NCBI GenBank assembly: GCA_944376125.1
Contig: CALWBQ010000027.1
Coordinates: 1-64,000 of the forward strand
DNA from: an uncultured Lachnospiraceae bacterium
GTDB taxonomy: Bacteria > Bacillota > Clostridia > Lachnospirales > Lachnospiraceae
DNA length: 64,000 bases
Direction of reading: 5' to 3'
The notes beneath the pieces are model-generated. The model saw only the letters and a program-made list of their open reading frames with translations, made no database searches and had not been told where the DNA came from. Both the position numbers and the translations under genes were made by a program. This document shows positions 1 through 8,026 of this stretch, piece by piece. Each line of letters begins with the position of its first letter. The stretch's first letter is position 1.

Positions 1-155
1 GCTGTTTGATCTTTTCCTTCTTTACTTGGTTCCGTTCTGAATTTCCTTCCAGGCCGTTTCCCTCGCCTGTTTCTCTTTCTGGAATTTCAGGGTCTGTGTA
101 TTGTTCGATCTTCAATTCTCAAGGTCCAATTTGCTTACGGCTCTTGAAAGCCGAG

Positions 156-244
156 CGCAGAAGGAGGGATTTGAACCCTCGCGCCGCTACTAACGACCTA
201 CTCCCTTTCCAGGGGAGCCCCTTCAACCACTTGGGTACTTCTGC
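156..244 (-). tRNA. tRNA-Ser (GGA anticodon)
   Basis: The minus strand folds as a class II serine tRNA. The acceptor stem GCAGAAG pairs with CTTCTGC and the discriminator is G. The anticodon loop CTGGAAA gives GGA, a long variable arm is present, and the T-loop is GGTTCAAATCC. CCA is not encoded. It lies about 60 bases downstream of a second serine tRNA and probably shares its transcript. Confidence 0.95.
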
Positions 245-302
245 TTGGTTGAAAAACTCATTTTATTCACTTCAGAGTCGGACTGACAAATCTTTCGTCC
301 AG

Positions 303-388
303 CGGAGAGAGTGGGATTCGAACCCACGCGCCCTTTCGGACAAACGGTTTTCAAGACCGCCTCGTTATGACCACTTCGATATCTCTCC
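303..388 (-). tRNA. tRNA-Ser (UGA anticodon)
   Basis: Minus-strand class II tRNA. The acceptor stem GGAGAGA pairs with TCTCTCC and the discriminator is G. The anticodon loop CTTGAAA gives UGA, followed by a long variable arm and the T-loop GGTTCGAATCC. CCA is not encoded. The 5' end is about 15 bases downstream of a consensus -10 box, so this is the first gene of a two-tRNA serine unit. Confidence 0.95.
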
Positions 389-402
389 AAACGTGCTTGT
401 CT

Positions 403-431
403 ATTTTATCAGATTCAAGTCAGCTTGTCAA
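403..431 (-). promoter_or_regulatory. Promoter of the tRNA-Ser pair (proximal)
   Basis: On the minus strand a perfect -35 TTGACA (426-431) and a -10 TAAAAT (403-408) are separated by exactly 17 bases. The expected start of transcription is a few bases before the tRNA-Ser(UGA) 5' end. Confidence 0.8.
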
Positions 432-507
432 GCATTTTTTTATTTTTTTCGAAGTTCTTTTTGTGAGCGGCTCTTTCTTTGCAGGCCTCTCGTCAAGCGA
501 CTTGTGT

Positions 508-536
508 ATTCTACCACTCTTATTTTCATTTGTCAA
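508..536 (-). promoter_or_regulatory. Second upstream promoter for the tRNA-Ser pair
   Basis: A second minus-strand TTGACA (531-536), 17-base spacer and TAGAAT (508-513) lies just downstream of the ispD stop. With the proximal promoter it makes a tandem arrangement typical of stable-RNA genes. The remaining bases between ispD and the tRNAs show no gene. Confidence 0.65.
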
Positions 537-560
537 TGACATTTTTCCAATTTTTTCAAC

Positions 561-1283
561 TTATTTTTCCGCATGGCAAATCTTTTCTCCCTCAAGTGCG
601 GCGTCCAGCAGCGCTGACGCCACAGCCATATCTTCCGGTGTTGTCACTTTGATATTCTCATAGCTTCCCGGAATCAGCCGAACCCTGTGGGCAGTCATGG
701 TTTCCAGCACCATTGCATCGTCTGTCACGCCTTGCTGATATTCTTCTCTGGCAAACAGTTTGTCATATGCCCTGCGGATCCAGGAATATCGGAATGCCTG
801 GGGGGTCTGTATCTGCCATAGATGGGTCCTGTCAGGCGTAGAGGCCACAAACCCTTCCTCATCAGACAGTTTGATCGTATCCTTCACCGGCATTCCGACA
901 GCACAAGCTCCATATTGCCGTGCCCCGTTCAGTGCGTCCCGGATGATCTTCTCTGTCACCAGCGGCCTGGCCCCATCATGGATCAAAACCTCTGTACACC
1001 CCTCTGCCGCTTTCAGACCTTCATAGACGGAATGGTAGCGCTCTTTTCCTCCTGCGATAATCGCATCCACTTTTGTATATCCATAAAGTTCCGTGATTTC
1101 TTTCCGGCAGTACTCGATTTCCTCCTTGCCTGTGACCAGAATAATGCGTTCAATTCCGCTCTTTTGAAATGCCTCCAGCGAATAACACAGAAGAGGCTTT
1201 CCTTTTAATAAAAGGAATTGTTTCTGCACAGCGCTGTGCATCCTCTTCCCCTGGCCGGCAGCCAGGACGATGGCTCCCGTCAT
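561..1283 (-). CDS. ispD: 2-C-methyl-D-erythritol 4-phosphate cytidylyltransferase
   Basis: IspD transfers CMP from CTP to methylerythritol phosphate, the third step of the non-mevalonate isoprenoid pathway, in the cytosol. At 240 aa the protein is normal for the family. The CTP-binding start AAGQGKRM...KQF is near residue 8, LIHDGARPLV near 100 and TPQAF near 160. The start codon follows GGGGG seven bases upstream. It lies 33 bases downstream of tsaD in the same direction, so the two are probably cotranscribed. No domain fusion to IspF is present. Confidence 0.95.
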   Translation of the reverse strand: MTGAIVLAAGQGKRMHSAVQKQFLLLKGKPLLCYSLEAFQKSGIERIILVTGKEEIEYCRKEITELYGYTKVDAIIAGGKERYHSVYEGLKAAEGCTEVLIHDGARPLVTEKIIRDALNGARQYGACAVGMPVKDTIKLSDEEGFVASTPDRTHLWQIQTPQAFRYSWIRRAYDKLFAREEYQQGVTDDAMVLETMTAHRVRLIPGSYENIKVTTPEDMAVASALLDAALEGEKICHAEK

Positions 1284-1316
1284 CTGTAATCCCCCTTTTC
1301 TCCTGTGTTCTCTTTT

Positions 1317-2375
1317 CTAACGTTCTCCCAGCTTCAGATTGGGCACTGCATTTAGATCCCACCCATGGCGAGTTCCCTTCTTATATTCATAATAAGCAGC
1401 CGCACCGATCATCGCGGCATTATCTGTGCATAAAATTGGCGACGGATAGTAAAGGGAAATCCCCGCCTTCTCACAGGCTTCCCTCATCCCGGCCCGCAGC
1501 GCGGAGTTGGATGCCACCCCTCCAGCCATAGCCAGCTTGCTGTACCCATACTCTTTTGCCGCCATAACCGCCCTGCTTACCAAAGCCTCCACCACAGCAT
1601 TCTGAAAGGAAGCAGCCAAATCCGGCACGCAGATCTCCTGCCCCATCATGTTTGCATGATTAATATAATTGAGGACTGCCGACTTTAAGCCGCTGAAACT
1701 AAAGTCATAGGGGCTTCCCTCGATCTTTGCCCGCGGGAATTCAACAGCGTGAGGATTCCCCTCCTTAGCCACTTTGTCCACCTTGGGCCCGCCTGGATAG
1801 CCCAGGCCTACTGCGCGGGCCACCTTATCAAATGCCTCCCCCGCCGCATCGTCCCGGGTTCTTCCAAGGATTTCAAACTCCCCGTAATCTTTTACAATTA
1901 CAAGATGGGTATGGCCTCCTGACACGATCAGACAGATAAAAGGCGGCTCCAGATCTGGATGCTCAATAAAATTGGCCGACACATGGCCTTCTATGTGGTG
2001 AACACCGATCAAAGGCTTTTTCGCCGCATAAGCGATTGCCTTTGCCTCAGCAACTCCCACCAGCAGGGCCCCTACCAGCCCAGGACCGTAGGTGACGCCT
2101 ATAGCATCCACTTCCTCCAAGGATACCCCTGCCTCCGAAAGAGCTGCTTCAATCACCTGATTTATCTTCTCAATATGTTTCCTGGATGCCAGCTCCGGCA
2201 CAACACCGCCGTATAAAGTATGAAGCGCAATCTGGGACGATATTATATTAGAGAGAACCTTCCTGCCATTCTCCACCACCGCAGCGGCTGTCTCATCACA
2301 AGAGCTCTCAATCGCCAGGATGCGGCAGCGCTCCCCATTCCTCTGACAATCCTGAGATATTATCTTTTCTTCCAT
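1317..2375 (-). CDS. tsaD: tRNA N6-threonylcarbamoyladenosine transferase TsaD
   Basis: TsaD transfers threonylcarbamoyl to A37 of ANN-decoding tRNAs, working with TsaB and TsaE, both encoded further along this window. It has the ASKHA/Kae1 fold: [11 protein letters not shown] near residue 19, metal-binding HHIEGH at 126-131, SGGHTHL, and CTDNAAMIG near the C terminus. The frame is open further upstream, but AGGAGG lies five bases before the ATG at 2375, so I take the 352-aa form. That is close to the usual family length. Confidence 0.95.
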   Translation of the reverse strand: MEEKIISQDCQRNGERCRILAIESSCDETAAAVVENGRKVLSNIISSQIALHTLYGGVVPELASRKHIEKINQVIEAALSEAGVSLEEVDAIGVTYGPGLVGALLVGVAEAKAIAYAAKKPLIGVHHIEGHVSANFIEHPDLEPPFICLIVSGGHTHLVIVKDYGEFEILGRTRDDAAGEAFDKVARAVGLGYPGGPKVDKVAKEGNPHAVEFPRAKIEGSPYDFSFSGLKSAVLNYINHANMMGQEICVPDLAASFQNAVVEALVSRAVMAAKEYGYSKLAMAGGVASNSALRAGMREACEKAGISLYYPSPILCTDNAAMIGAAAYYEYKKGTRHGWDLNAVPNLKLGER

Positions 2376-2435
2376 TTCTTCCTCCTGGCCAGCATCCATA
2401 TGCCAAATCTGCAACCTTGAGCGTACATATCGATG

Positions 2436-3347
2436 CTATTCCTCATCAAAATCCAACTCTATGGTATAGCCGTCTTTCGCAGCCCTGGAATTGGGAAAAA
2501 TCTTTCGCACATCTTCCATATACTCTTCTGGGCGCGTCAGTGACGGGCTGTAATGGGTCAGCCACATCTGCCTGGGAGATGCCTCCCTGGCCAGGGCAGC
2601 CGCTTCATAAAACGTCATATGTTTATGTTCTCTGGCCTTGGCGCCTTTATCTTTCTCCCCATACATTCCCTCACAGATAAAAAGATCCGCATCTTTGGCA
2701 TACTCTGCAATAACGGGAACGGGGCGGGTGTCTGTACAATAGACCACCTTCAGCCCTCTGCGCGCTTCCCCCAAAACCATATCCGGCGTCAAGATCCTCG
2801 TGCCGTCCTCCACAGTCTCTCCCATCTGAAGCCGCTTCCAGTATCTCTGGGGAATATTTTGAGCTTTCGCCCTGTCCACATCGAATCTCCCCTTTCTCGG
2901 GATAGAGATCCGGTACCCATAGCAGACCACATTGTGATTGACCCGGTAAGCGTCCACCGTATATGGCCCCAGCTTCAGCTTCTGCCTGGTCTCTGTCAGC
3001 TCAATATAGCGGATCTCAAATGGGAGCTCCGGCGCAATAACCCGCAGCGCCCCGACTACCCGCTCTAATCCTCTGGGTCCCACCATTGTGACAGGCTCTG
3101 TTCTCTCCGCGTTCCCCATTGTCAGGAGCAGCCCAGGAAGACCGCTGATATGGTCTGCATGGTAGTGGGTAAAACAGATCACATCGATGGGTTTGGGGCT
3201 CCAGCCCTTTTCCTTCAAAGCCACCTGCGTTCCCTCTCCGCAGTCGATCAAAAGGCTGCTGCCATCGCACCTGGCCATCATAGCAGTGAGCCATCTATAA
3301 GGAAGGGGCATCATTCCCCCTGTTCCCAGCAAACAAATATCCAGCAT
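2436..3347 (-). CDS. rnz: Ribonuclease Z (tRNA 3' processing)
   Basis: A metallo-beta-lactamase-fold endonuclease of 303 aa that trims tRNA 3' trailers. The zinc motif HYHADH is at residues 61-66, with CGEGTQ just before it. Further metal ligands are visible in CTDTRP and in THYSP near the end. The start has GGAGG six bases upstream. RNase Z is consistent with the nearby serine tRNAs lacking an encoded CCA, because CCA-less tRNAs are its usual substrates. It precedes tsaD on the same strand with a short gap. Confidence 0.93.
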   Translation of the reverse strand: MLDICLLGTGGMMPLPYRWLTAMMARCDGSSLLIDCGEGTQVALKEKGWSPKPIDVICFTHYHADHISGLPGLLLTMGNAERTEPVTMVGPRGLERVVGALRVIAPELPFEIRYIELTETRQKLKLGPYTVDAYRVNHNVVCYGYRISIPRKGRFDVDRAKAQNIPQRYWKRLQMGETVEDGTRILTPDMVLGEARRGLKVVYCTDTRPVPVIAEYAKDADLFICEGMYGEKDKGAKAREHKHMTFYEAAALAREASPRQMWLTHYSPSLTRPEEYMEDVRKIFPNSRAAKDGYTIELDFDEE

Positions 3348-3368
3348 AATTTTCCTCCGTTATCTTCT

Positions 3369-4475
3369 CTATTCCCAGACAGCTGCCAGCTTTGTCAGAT
3401 CATCGATAATCCTCTCATCAATATAACGCTCCAGGATCTCATACACGACCACATCCGGCTCCTCTTCTCCCATTTTAGCCTCTGCTCCGGAATTCCACCA
3501 GTACAGATCTACCTTAGAAAAATACCGGCTCATCGTTGCAGCGATGGCATCCCCGAAGGAATCCCGGTAAAAGACGATATGCCGGGGATCGGGGGCATTT
3601 TCACTGGTGTAGTATTTTAGAGACGGATAATAGCTGGCATCCTCCGTCATATTCAAAATGGTCTCCGGCAGATAATCGTCCACCACTACTTCTGTCTCAT
3701 CAAATTTTTCTGCCGGCAGGTGAGCCAGCCGTACCAGATCTCCTGTTCCTCTAGCCGTATATGTCAGCCTGACCTTGCTTACATCTGTTGGGTTTCCCCC
3801 CAACGCCTCAATTAGCTCCTGGCCTGCCAGAAATCCTCCTGCATTATTCCAATGAGTATCCGTTTTATAATACCACTGATACGTTTTATCTTCAAAGCAC
3901 TCCTTCGGGTACACAATCGTTATATCCGTTGCTGCCTTCAGGTAATCCGCTAAAATATCCAGACGGTTCTTCTCATTCACCACAGTCAGATAATCCGGCA
4001 TGTACTCCCCATAGATCCGTTCTTTGTTCGGCGCAAAAAGAACCACGAACTCGATACCCCGGGCCTTCAGCCTGGCATCTACTGTATTCATCAGATCCGC
4101 TACCTGCTGATGCCACTCGTCACTCCTTCCGCCGAGCCCCCGGTAATCTTCTGTGCTGTTCTGTCCGGCATAGAAGAGCCAGCCATCCTTTCCCAGAGTC
4201 ACCGTGGGCGTATCGGTCGCGTGAAACAGTGTATAATCAATCCTGGCATTCAAGGCTACCTGCTCTTCCCGCATAGGCGAATGGTCGTTGATGTAGCTCT
4301 CTACCTGCTGGCCATACTCCTTCAAATTCGAAACAGAAAATTCTGGGAATGTCTCCAGCATCCTCTGCTCCGCCTCGCTGTAGGTTGCCGCCTGCCCTGT
4401 AACGCCCTGGAATGTAATCCAAACGCCCGGGACAGCCATAAAGAGGACAAATAAAATCAGCATCAATTTTTTCAT
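3369..4475 (-). CDS. DHHW/AlgX-like surface acetylation protein
   Basis: A 368-aa protein with an N-terminal signal anchor (hydrophobic residues about 4-24) and an extracytoplasmic SGNH/AlgX-like domain. Visible family marks are GWLFY near residue 98, DTHW at 206-209 and YRDSFGDA near 304. These match the catalytic Asp-His and Ser of the DHHW proteins that work with MBOAT acyltransferases to O-acetylate extracellular polysaccharide. It follows an MBOAT gene after only 14 bases, which supports that role. The acceptor glycan is unknown. Confidence 0.85.
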   Translation of the reverse strand: MKKLMLILFVLFMAVPGVWITFQGVTGQAATYSEAEQRMLETFPEFSVSNLKEYGQQVESYINDHSPMREEQVALNARIDYTLFHATDTPTVTLGKDGWLFYAGQNSTEDYRGLGGRSDEWHQQVADLMNTVDARLKARGIEFVVLFAPNKERIYGEYMPDYLTVVNEKNRLDILADYLKAATDITIVYPKECFEDKTYQWYYKTDTHWNNAGGFLAGQELIEALGGNPTDVSKVRLTYTARGTGDLVRLAHLPAEKFDETEVVVDDYLPETILNMTEDASYYPSLKYYTSENAPDPRHIVFYRDSFGDAIAATMSRYFSKVDLYWWNSGAEAKMGEEEPDVVVYEILERYIDERIIDDLTKLAAVWE

Positions 4476-4489
4476 AGATTTCCTCCTTA

Positions 4490-5875
4490 TCAGAACCGGA
4501 AATAAATAAACGGGTTGTAGGTGCTGCTGACCAAAAGCATCATAGAATAAAGAAAGATTGCTGCCATGACCGCAACATCAATCACGCCGATATGGGTCTC
4601 ATCATATAGCCAAGCCTTCAGCCTGGGGAACCATTTTTGCAGCGGCCCGCACAGAAGGATACCTGCGGCAGCCAAGACAATGGTTTTGGCGGTAATGTAC
4701 TGCTGAACCGGATAAAGTCCGGCACAGGGAATAAACATATTTTTCAGAAGGATCAAAATGCCTCTGCAGCTCGTCACCCGAAACAGCAGCCAGCCGATCA
4801 GGACCAGGAACATGGTTATCAGCCAGCCCGGTTTCTTCTTTGTGATCCTCTCCAGCACAATCAGGACGCCATAATACATGCCCCAAAGGACAAAATTCAG
4901 AGAAGCTCCATGCCACAGCCCTGTCAGGCAGAACACAATAAACAGATTCACGCAGGTGCGGGCAGTGCCTCTGCGGTTTCCTCCCAGAGGAATATAGACG
5001 TATTCCTTAAACCAGGTAGACAGGGAGATATGCCACCTGCGCCAGAATTCCGTTATGGATTTAGACAGGTAGGGATAATCAAAATTCTCCATAAAACGGA
5101 AGCCGAACATCCGCCCCAATCCAATGGCCATGTCGGAATAGCCGGAAAAGTCAAAATAAATCTGAAGTGCGTACAGGCCCACGCCGCACCAGGCCAGAAG
5201 GGTCCCCACATGCTGAAATGGCAGACCATATATCTGATCCACAGCCAGAGCCATAGAGTTGGACAAAATCACTTTCTTTCCCAGGCCATAGCAGAACCGT
5301 TTGATTCCAAAACAAAAGCCATCCAGATCTGTGCGGCGGTCTGTAAGCTGCAGCTCAATATCATGGTATTTCACAATCGGCCCCGCAATTAGCTGAGGGA
5401 AAAAGGAGATATAGAGCATCAAATCCCACAGATTTTTCTGAACTTTATTTTCGCCTCTGTACACATCAATTACATAGGACATTGCCTGAAATGTGTAAAA
5501 AGAAATTCCGATGGGGAGAGCGATATCTCTGTAAGCGAGAACTTCCCCGCCCAGAAGGCGGTTCGCAATCTGAAGGAAAAAATTAAAATATTTAAAATAT
5601 CCCAAAAGGCCGAGATTGACCACTGAGCAGAAAACCAGCAGATAAATCTTCAGCCTCCTGTTGGTTCCTGCTCTGTCAATCGCCAATCCAAATGCATAAT
5701 TGATGCAGATCGAACAGATCATCAAAACAATATAGCGGGGTTCACCCCAGGCATAGAAAAACAGACTGAAAATCAAAAGAATTGTGTTCTTCACCTTCAG
5801 CCACGGTACAGCGTAGTACAGCAGCAGTACCAGAGGAAGAAAGAACCATAAAAAAACTTGGGAGCTAAACAGCAT
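4490..5875 (-). CDS. MBOAT family O-acyltransferase (AlgI/DltB type)
   Basis: A polytopic membrane protein of 461 aa. WRRWHISLS is near residue 280 and the invariant histidine lies in LWHGAS near residue 322, the two marks of membrane-bound O-acyltransferases. It should move acetyl groups across the membrane to a partner that modifies a surface glycan, here probably the DHHW protein directly downstream. The frame is open 45 codons further upstream, but the ATG at 5875 has AGGTGG six bases before it and starts directly at the first membrane helix. Confidence 0.88.
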   Translation of the reverse strand: MLFSSQVFLWFFLPLVLLLYYAVPWLKVKNTILLIFSLFFYAWGEPRYIVLMICSICINYAFGLAIDRAGTNRRLKIYLLVFCSVVNLGLLGYFKYFNFFLQIANRLLGGEVLAYRDIALPIGISFYTFQAMSYVIDVYRGENKVQKNLWDLMLYISFFPQLIAGPIVKYHDIELQLTDRRTDLDGFCFGIKRFCYGLGKKVILSNSMALAVDQIYGLPFQHVGTLLAWCGVGLYALQIYFDFSGYSDMAIGLGRMFGFRFMENFDYPYLSKSITEFWRRWHISLSTWFKEYVYIPLGGNRRGTARTCVNLFIVFCLTGLWHGASLNFVLWGMYYGVLIVLERITKKKPGWLITMFLVLIGWLLFRVTSCRGILILLKNMFIPCAGLYPVQQYITAKTIVLAAAGILLCGPLQKWFPRLKAWLYDETHIGVIDVAVMAAIFLYSMMLLVSSTYNPFIYFRF

Positions 5876-5924
5876 GGTATACCACCTTTTGTAGAAAATA
5901 TCCAGTTTTGGGACCGACGGTATT

Positions 5925-5953
5925 ACTATAACACACCGCGGAATGGTTGACAA
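5925..5953 (-). promoter_or_regulatory. Promoter of the MBOAT/DHHW pair
   Basis: Minus-strand -35 TTGTCA (5948-5953) and -10 TATAGT (5925-5930) have a 17-base spacer. They lie about 50 bases upstream of the MBOAT start. Confidence 0.6.
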
Positions 5954-5960
5954 GGAACAA

Positions 5961-6017
5961 CAAAATAAATAGAGCCATTGCTTTCCAGATGACGGATCAT
6001 CTTTCTGCAATGGCTCC
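5961..6017 (-). terminator. Terminator after the tex-tsaE-tsaB-rimI group
   Basis: On the minus strand a stem GAGCCATTGC / GCAATGGCTC (6007-6016 with 5972-5981) encloses an inner hairpin and is followed by TATTTATTTTG. It ends the operon before the MBOAT promoter. Confidence 0.75.
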
Positions 6018-6083
6018 TGCGGCTTCCAGGGGGTTCTGCCGGACTTTCTCCAGGCGACCCCTTTCCTATCCTTTTTCCAGATC

Positions 6084-6329
6084 TCAGGGGAACAGTTCTG
6101 TCTGCTCCTCTACGTCTGCCTCAATGCGAAACTGGCTGAGCAGGTCATCGTAGCATGCCTCGCACAGATCAAAATGGTGAATCTCTCCATCTTTCTCTGA
6201 AAAATAGTCCCACGCGTGGTCTACCATCATAACGCCTTCTCGCACGATTCCGTTTTCCACCACCAGTTTTTTTCCGCAGCAGTTGCACACGACAGATTCC
6301 AACTGTCCGTTCTTTGTGTACTTTCTCAT
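6084..6329 (-). CDS. Small two-CxxC protein, function unknown
   Basis: An 81-aa acidic protein with CNCC near residue 15 and CEAC near residue 57, spaced like a zinc-ribbon metal site. I recognise no named family. The ATG at 6329 has GGAAAGGTG upstream and gives a compact protein. The frame is open further upstream into rimI, but no ribosome site supports a longer form. It follows rimI on the same strand and precedes the operon terminator, so it is probably cotranscribed with the tsaE-tsaB-rimI genes. Confidence 0.75.
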   Translation of the reverse strand: MRKYTKNGQLESVVCNCCGKKLVVENGIVREGVMMVDHAWDYFSEKDGEIHHFDLCEACYDDLLSQFRIEADVEEQTELFP

Positions 6330-6417
6330 AACATAATCACCTTTCCTCCAAAATCGTCTCCGCCTGGATTCTCCTCCATTATATACGGAATTTTGTCGAT
6401 TTTGAGTGGAAAATGTT

Positions 6418-6852
6418 TCAAATGTCCCGGTTCCACATAATAACAGCATCCTCGGCAGGACACTGGTAGTACCCCTTTCTCACCGCTTCCGCGGAAAAAC
6501 CCCAGGTTTTATAAAGGTTTACAGCAGCCTCATTGCCGGCCCGAACCTCCAGAGTCAAGGCGGAGACCCCTGCATTTTTGGCAAAATTCACCATTGCCTC
6601 CATCAATTTCCCGCCGATTCCCTGCCTGCGGGCCCGAGGGAGAACTGCAATTCTCTGTATCTCACCTTCCCCTGCTATCAGACAGAGAGCGGAATAGCCC
6701 ACAGCCTCCCCCCGCTCCAGGGCGATCCAAAAATAATTCCACGGCGTCTCTAGGCTGTCCTCCAAAATTTTCCCTGTCCACGGATCTGAAAAGCAGGCAT
6801 TTTCGATGGTCACGGCAGCCAAAATGTCATCCTTTCCCATCCTGCGGATCAT
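6418..6852 (-). CDS. rimI: Ribosomal protein bS18 alanine N-acetyltransferase
   Basis: A GNAT-fold acetyltransferase of 144 aa. The acetyl-CoA loop RRQGIGGKLM lies near residue 75, and NEAAVNLYKTWGF near residue 108 is the conserved C-terminal GNAT block. RimI is usually encoded next to tsaB and tsaE, as here. Its start overlaps the tsaB stop by four bases (ATGA), and its ribosome site lies inside the end of tsaB, so translation is probably coupled. Confidence 0.9.
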   Translation of the reverse strand: MIRRMGKDDILAAVTIENACFSDPWTGKILEDSLETPWNYFWIALERGEAVGYSALCLIAGEGEIQRIAVLPRARRQGIGGKLMEAMVNFAKNAGVSALTLEVRAGNEAAVNLYKTWGFSAEAVRKGYYQCPAEDAVIMWNRDI

Positions 6853-7568
6853 AAAGCATGGTCTCCTGCCAAAAGTTCTTTCCCTTCCCGCTCTCTCTCC
6901 GCCTGGGATTTTCTCAGATAATCGGGGGCATGGCTGGCGGCATCCTCAATCTTTCCTTCCTTATAATAGATAGCTCCCAAAGCTGCCACAGAAGCTGCCC
7001 TCTGGCGGTTCATATGGGGCGGTGCAAACAGAACCGGGATCTTTGCTTCCCGGCCGATAAGCTCCCTGTACACGGGAACACCGTCCCCCAGAAAAATCAC
7101 CTTTTCCCCCAGGTCATTGAGCTCTCTCATCAGTTCTCCCATATCCATGGCACACTGGGGCCTGACAGCCTCCAGCGTTTCTTCTGTCCGATAGATCCCT
7201 GTGTACACCTGATTTCTCCGGGCATCCATAATCGGGCAGACCAGAGCCGCGGCCCCCCACAGATTGTAGGCTAAGGCATCTACTGTAGGTACATGGATCA
7301 GCGGTTTTTTCAAAGCAAGCCCCAGCCCTTTGGCTGTAGCGGAACCGATCCTCAGCCCTGTAAAGGAGCCCGGCCCTCCGGACACAGCGATCCCATCGAT
7401 GGTTTTCAGATCCAGTTCCAGGAGCTCTCCCAGCTCATCCAGCATGGGGAGCAGAGTCTGTGAGTGAGTCTTTTTGTGGTTCATCGTATATTCCCCGGTG
7501 AGGATGCCGTCTGTCACTACCGCGACGCTGGCAACCAGGGAGGAACTCTCAATCCCTAATATTCTCAT
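6849..7568 (-). CDS. tsaB: t6A biosynthesis protein TsaB
   Basis: An ASKHA-fold partner of TsaD, 239 aa, beginning MRILGIESSS. THSQTLLPM near residue 34 and SGGPGSFTGLRIG near residue 64 are typical TsaB blocks. TsaB scaffolds the TsaD-TsaE complex that makes t6A37. The gene sits between tsaE (14-base gap) and rimI (four-base overlap), a standard arrangement. GGAG lies six bases before the ATG. Confidence 0.94.
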   Translation of the reverse strand: MRILGIESSSLVASVAVVTDGILTGEYTMNHKKTHSQTLLPMLDELGELLELDLKTIDGIAVSGGPGSFTGLRIGSATAKGLGLALKKPLIHVPTVDALAYNLWGAAALVCPIMDARRNQVYTGIYRTEETLEAVRPQCAMDMGELMRELNDLGEKVIFLGDGVPVYRELIGREAKIPVLFAPPHMNRQRAASVAALGAIYYKEGKIEDAASHAPDYLRKSQAEREREGKELLAGDHAL

Positions 7569-7582
7569 ATCTGTCTCCGTCC

Positions 7583-8008
7583 TTACCGGCTCTCTACCGT
7601 GATCCTGCGGTAGTCAAAGCCTTTCTCCAAATCTTTTTCGATAGTCACCTGAACCGTATGTTCTGGAAGGATCTCCCGAATCAGATCCGACCATTCAATC
7701 AGACAGACCCCTTCCCCGTAGAAGCAGTCCTCGCAGCCGATCTCATCCATTTCGCTGACATCTCCGATCCGGTAAACATCAAAATGGTAAAAGGGCATCC
7801 GCCCATCTTCATATTCCTGAAGAATCGTGAAGGTAGGACTGTTTACTGGTTCCCGGATCCCCAGACCTGACGCGAAGCCCTGGGTGAATACCGTTTTTCC
7901 CACCCCCAGATCCCCGTTGAGGCAGTATACCTGCCCCGGCCTGGCTTTTTTTCCAAGTTCTTCTCCCAGCAGGTAGGTTTCTTCCGGACTGTTCGTTTCT
8001 CTAATCAT
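7583..8008 (-). CDS. tsaE: t6A biosynthesis ATPase TsaE
   Basis: A P-loop ATPase of 141 aa that drives the TsaB-TsaD cycle in t6A synthesis. The Walker A sequence GDLGVGKT lies near residue 33, SPTFTILQEY near residue 58 and the family block HFDVYRI near residue 74. LIEWSDLI follows. GGAGG lies five bases before the ATG. It is 18 bases after tex and 14 bases before tsaB. Confidence 0.94.
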   Translation of the reverse strand: MIRETNSPEETYLLGEELGKKARPGQVYCLNGDLGVGKTVFTQGFASGLGIREPVNSPTFTILQEYEDGRMPFYHFDVYRIGDVSEMDEIGCEDCFYGEGVCLIEWSDLIREILPEHTVQVTIEKDLEKGFDYRRITVESR

Positions 8009-8026
8009 ACTTCCTCCGCAAATCGC

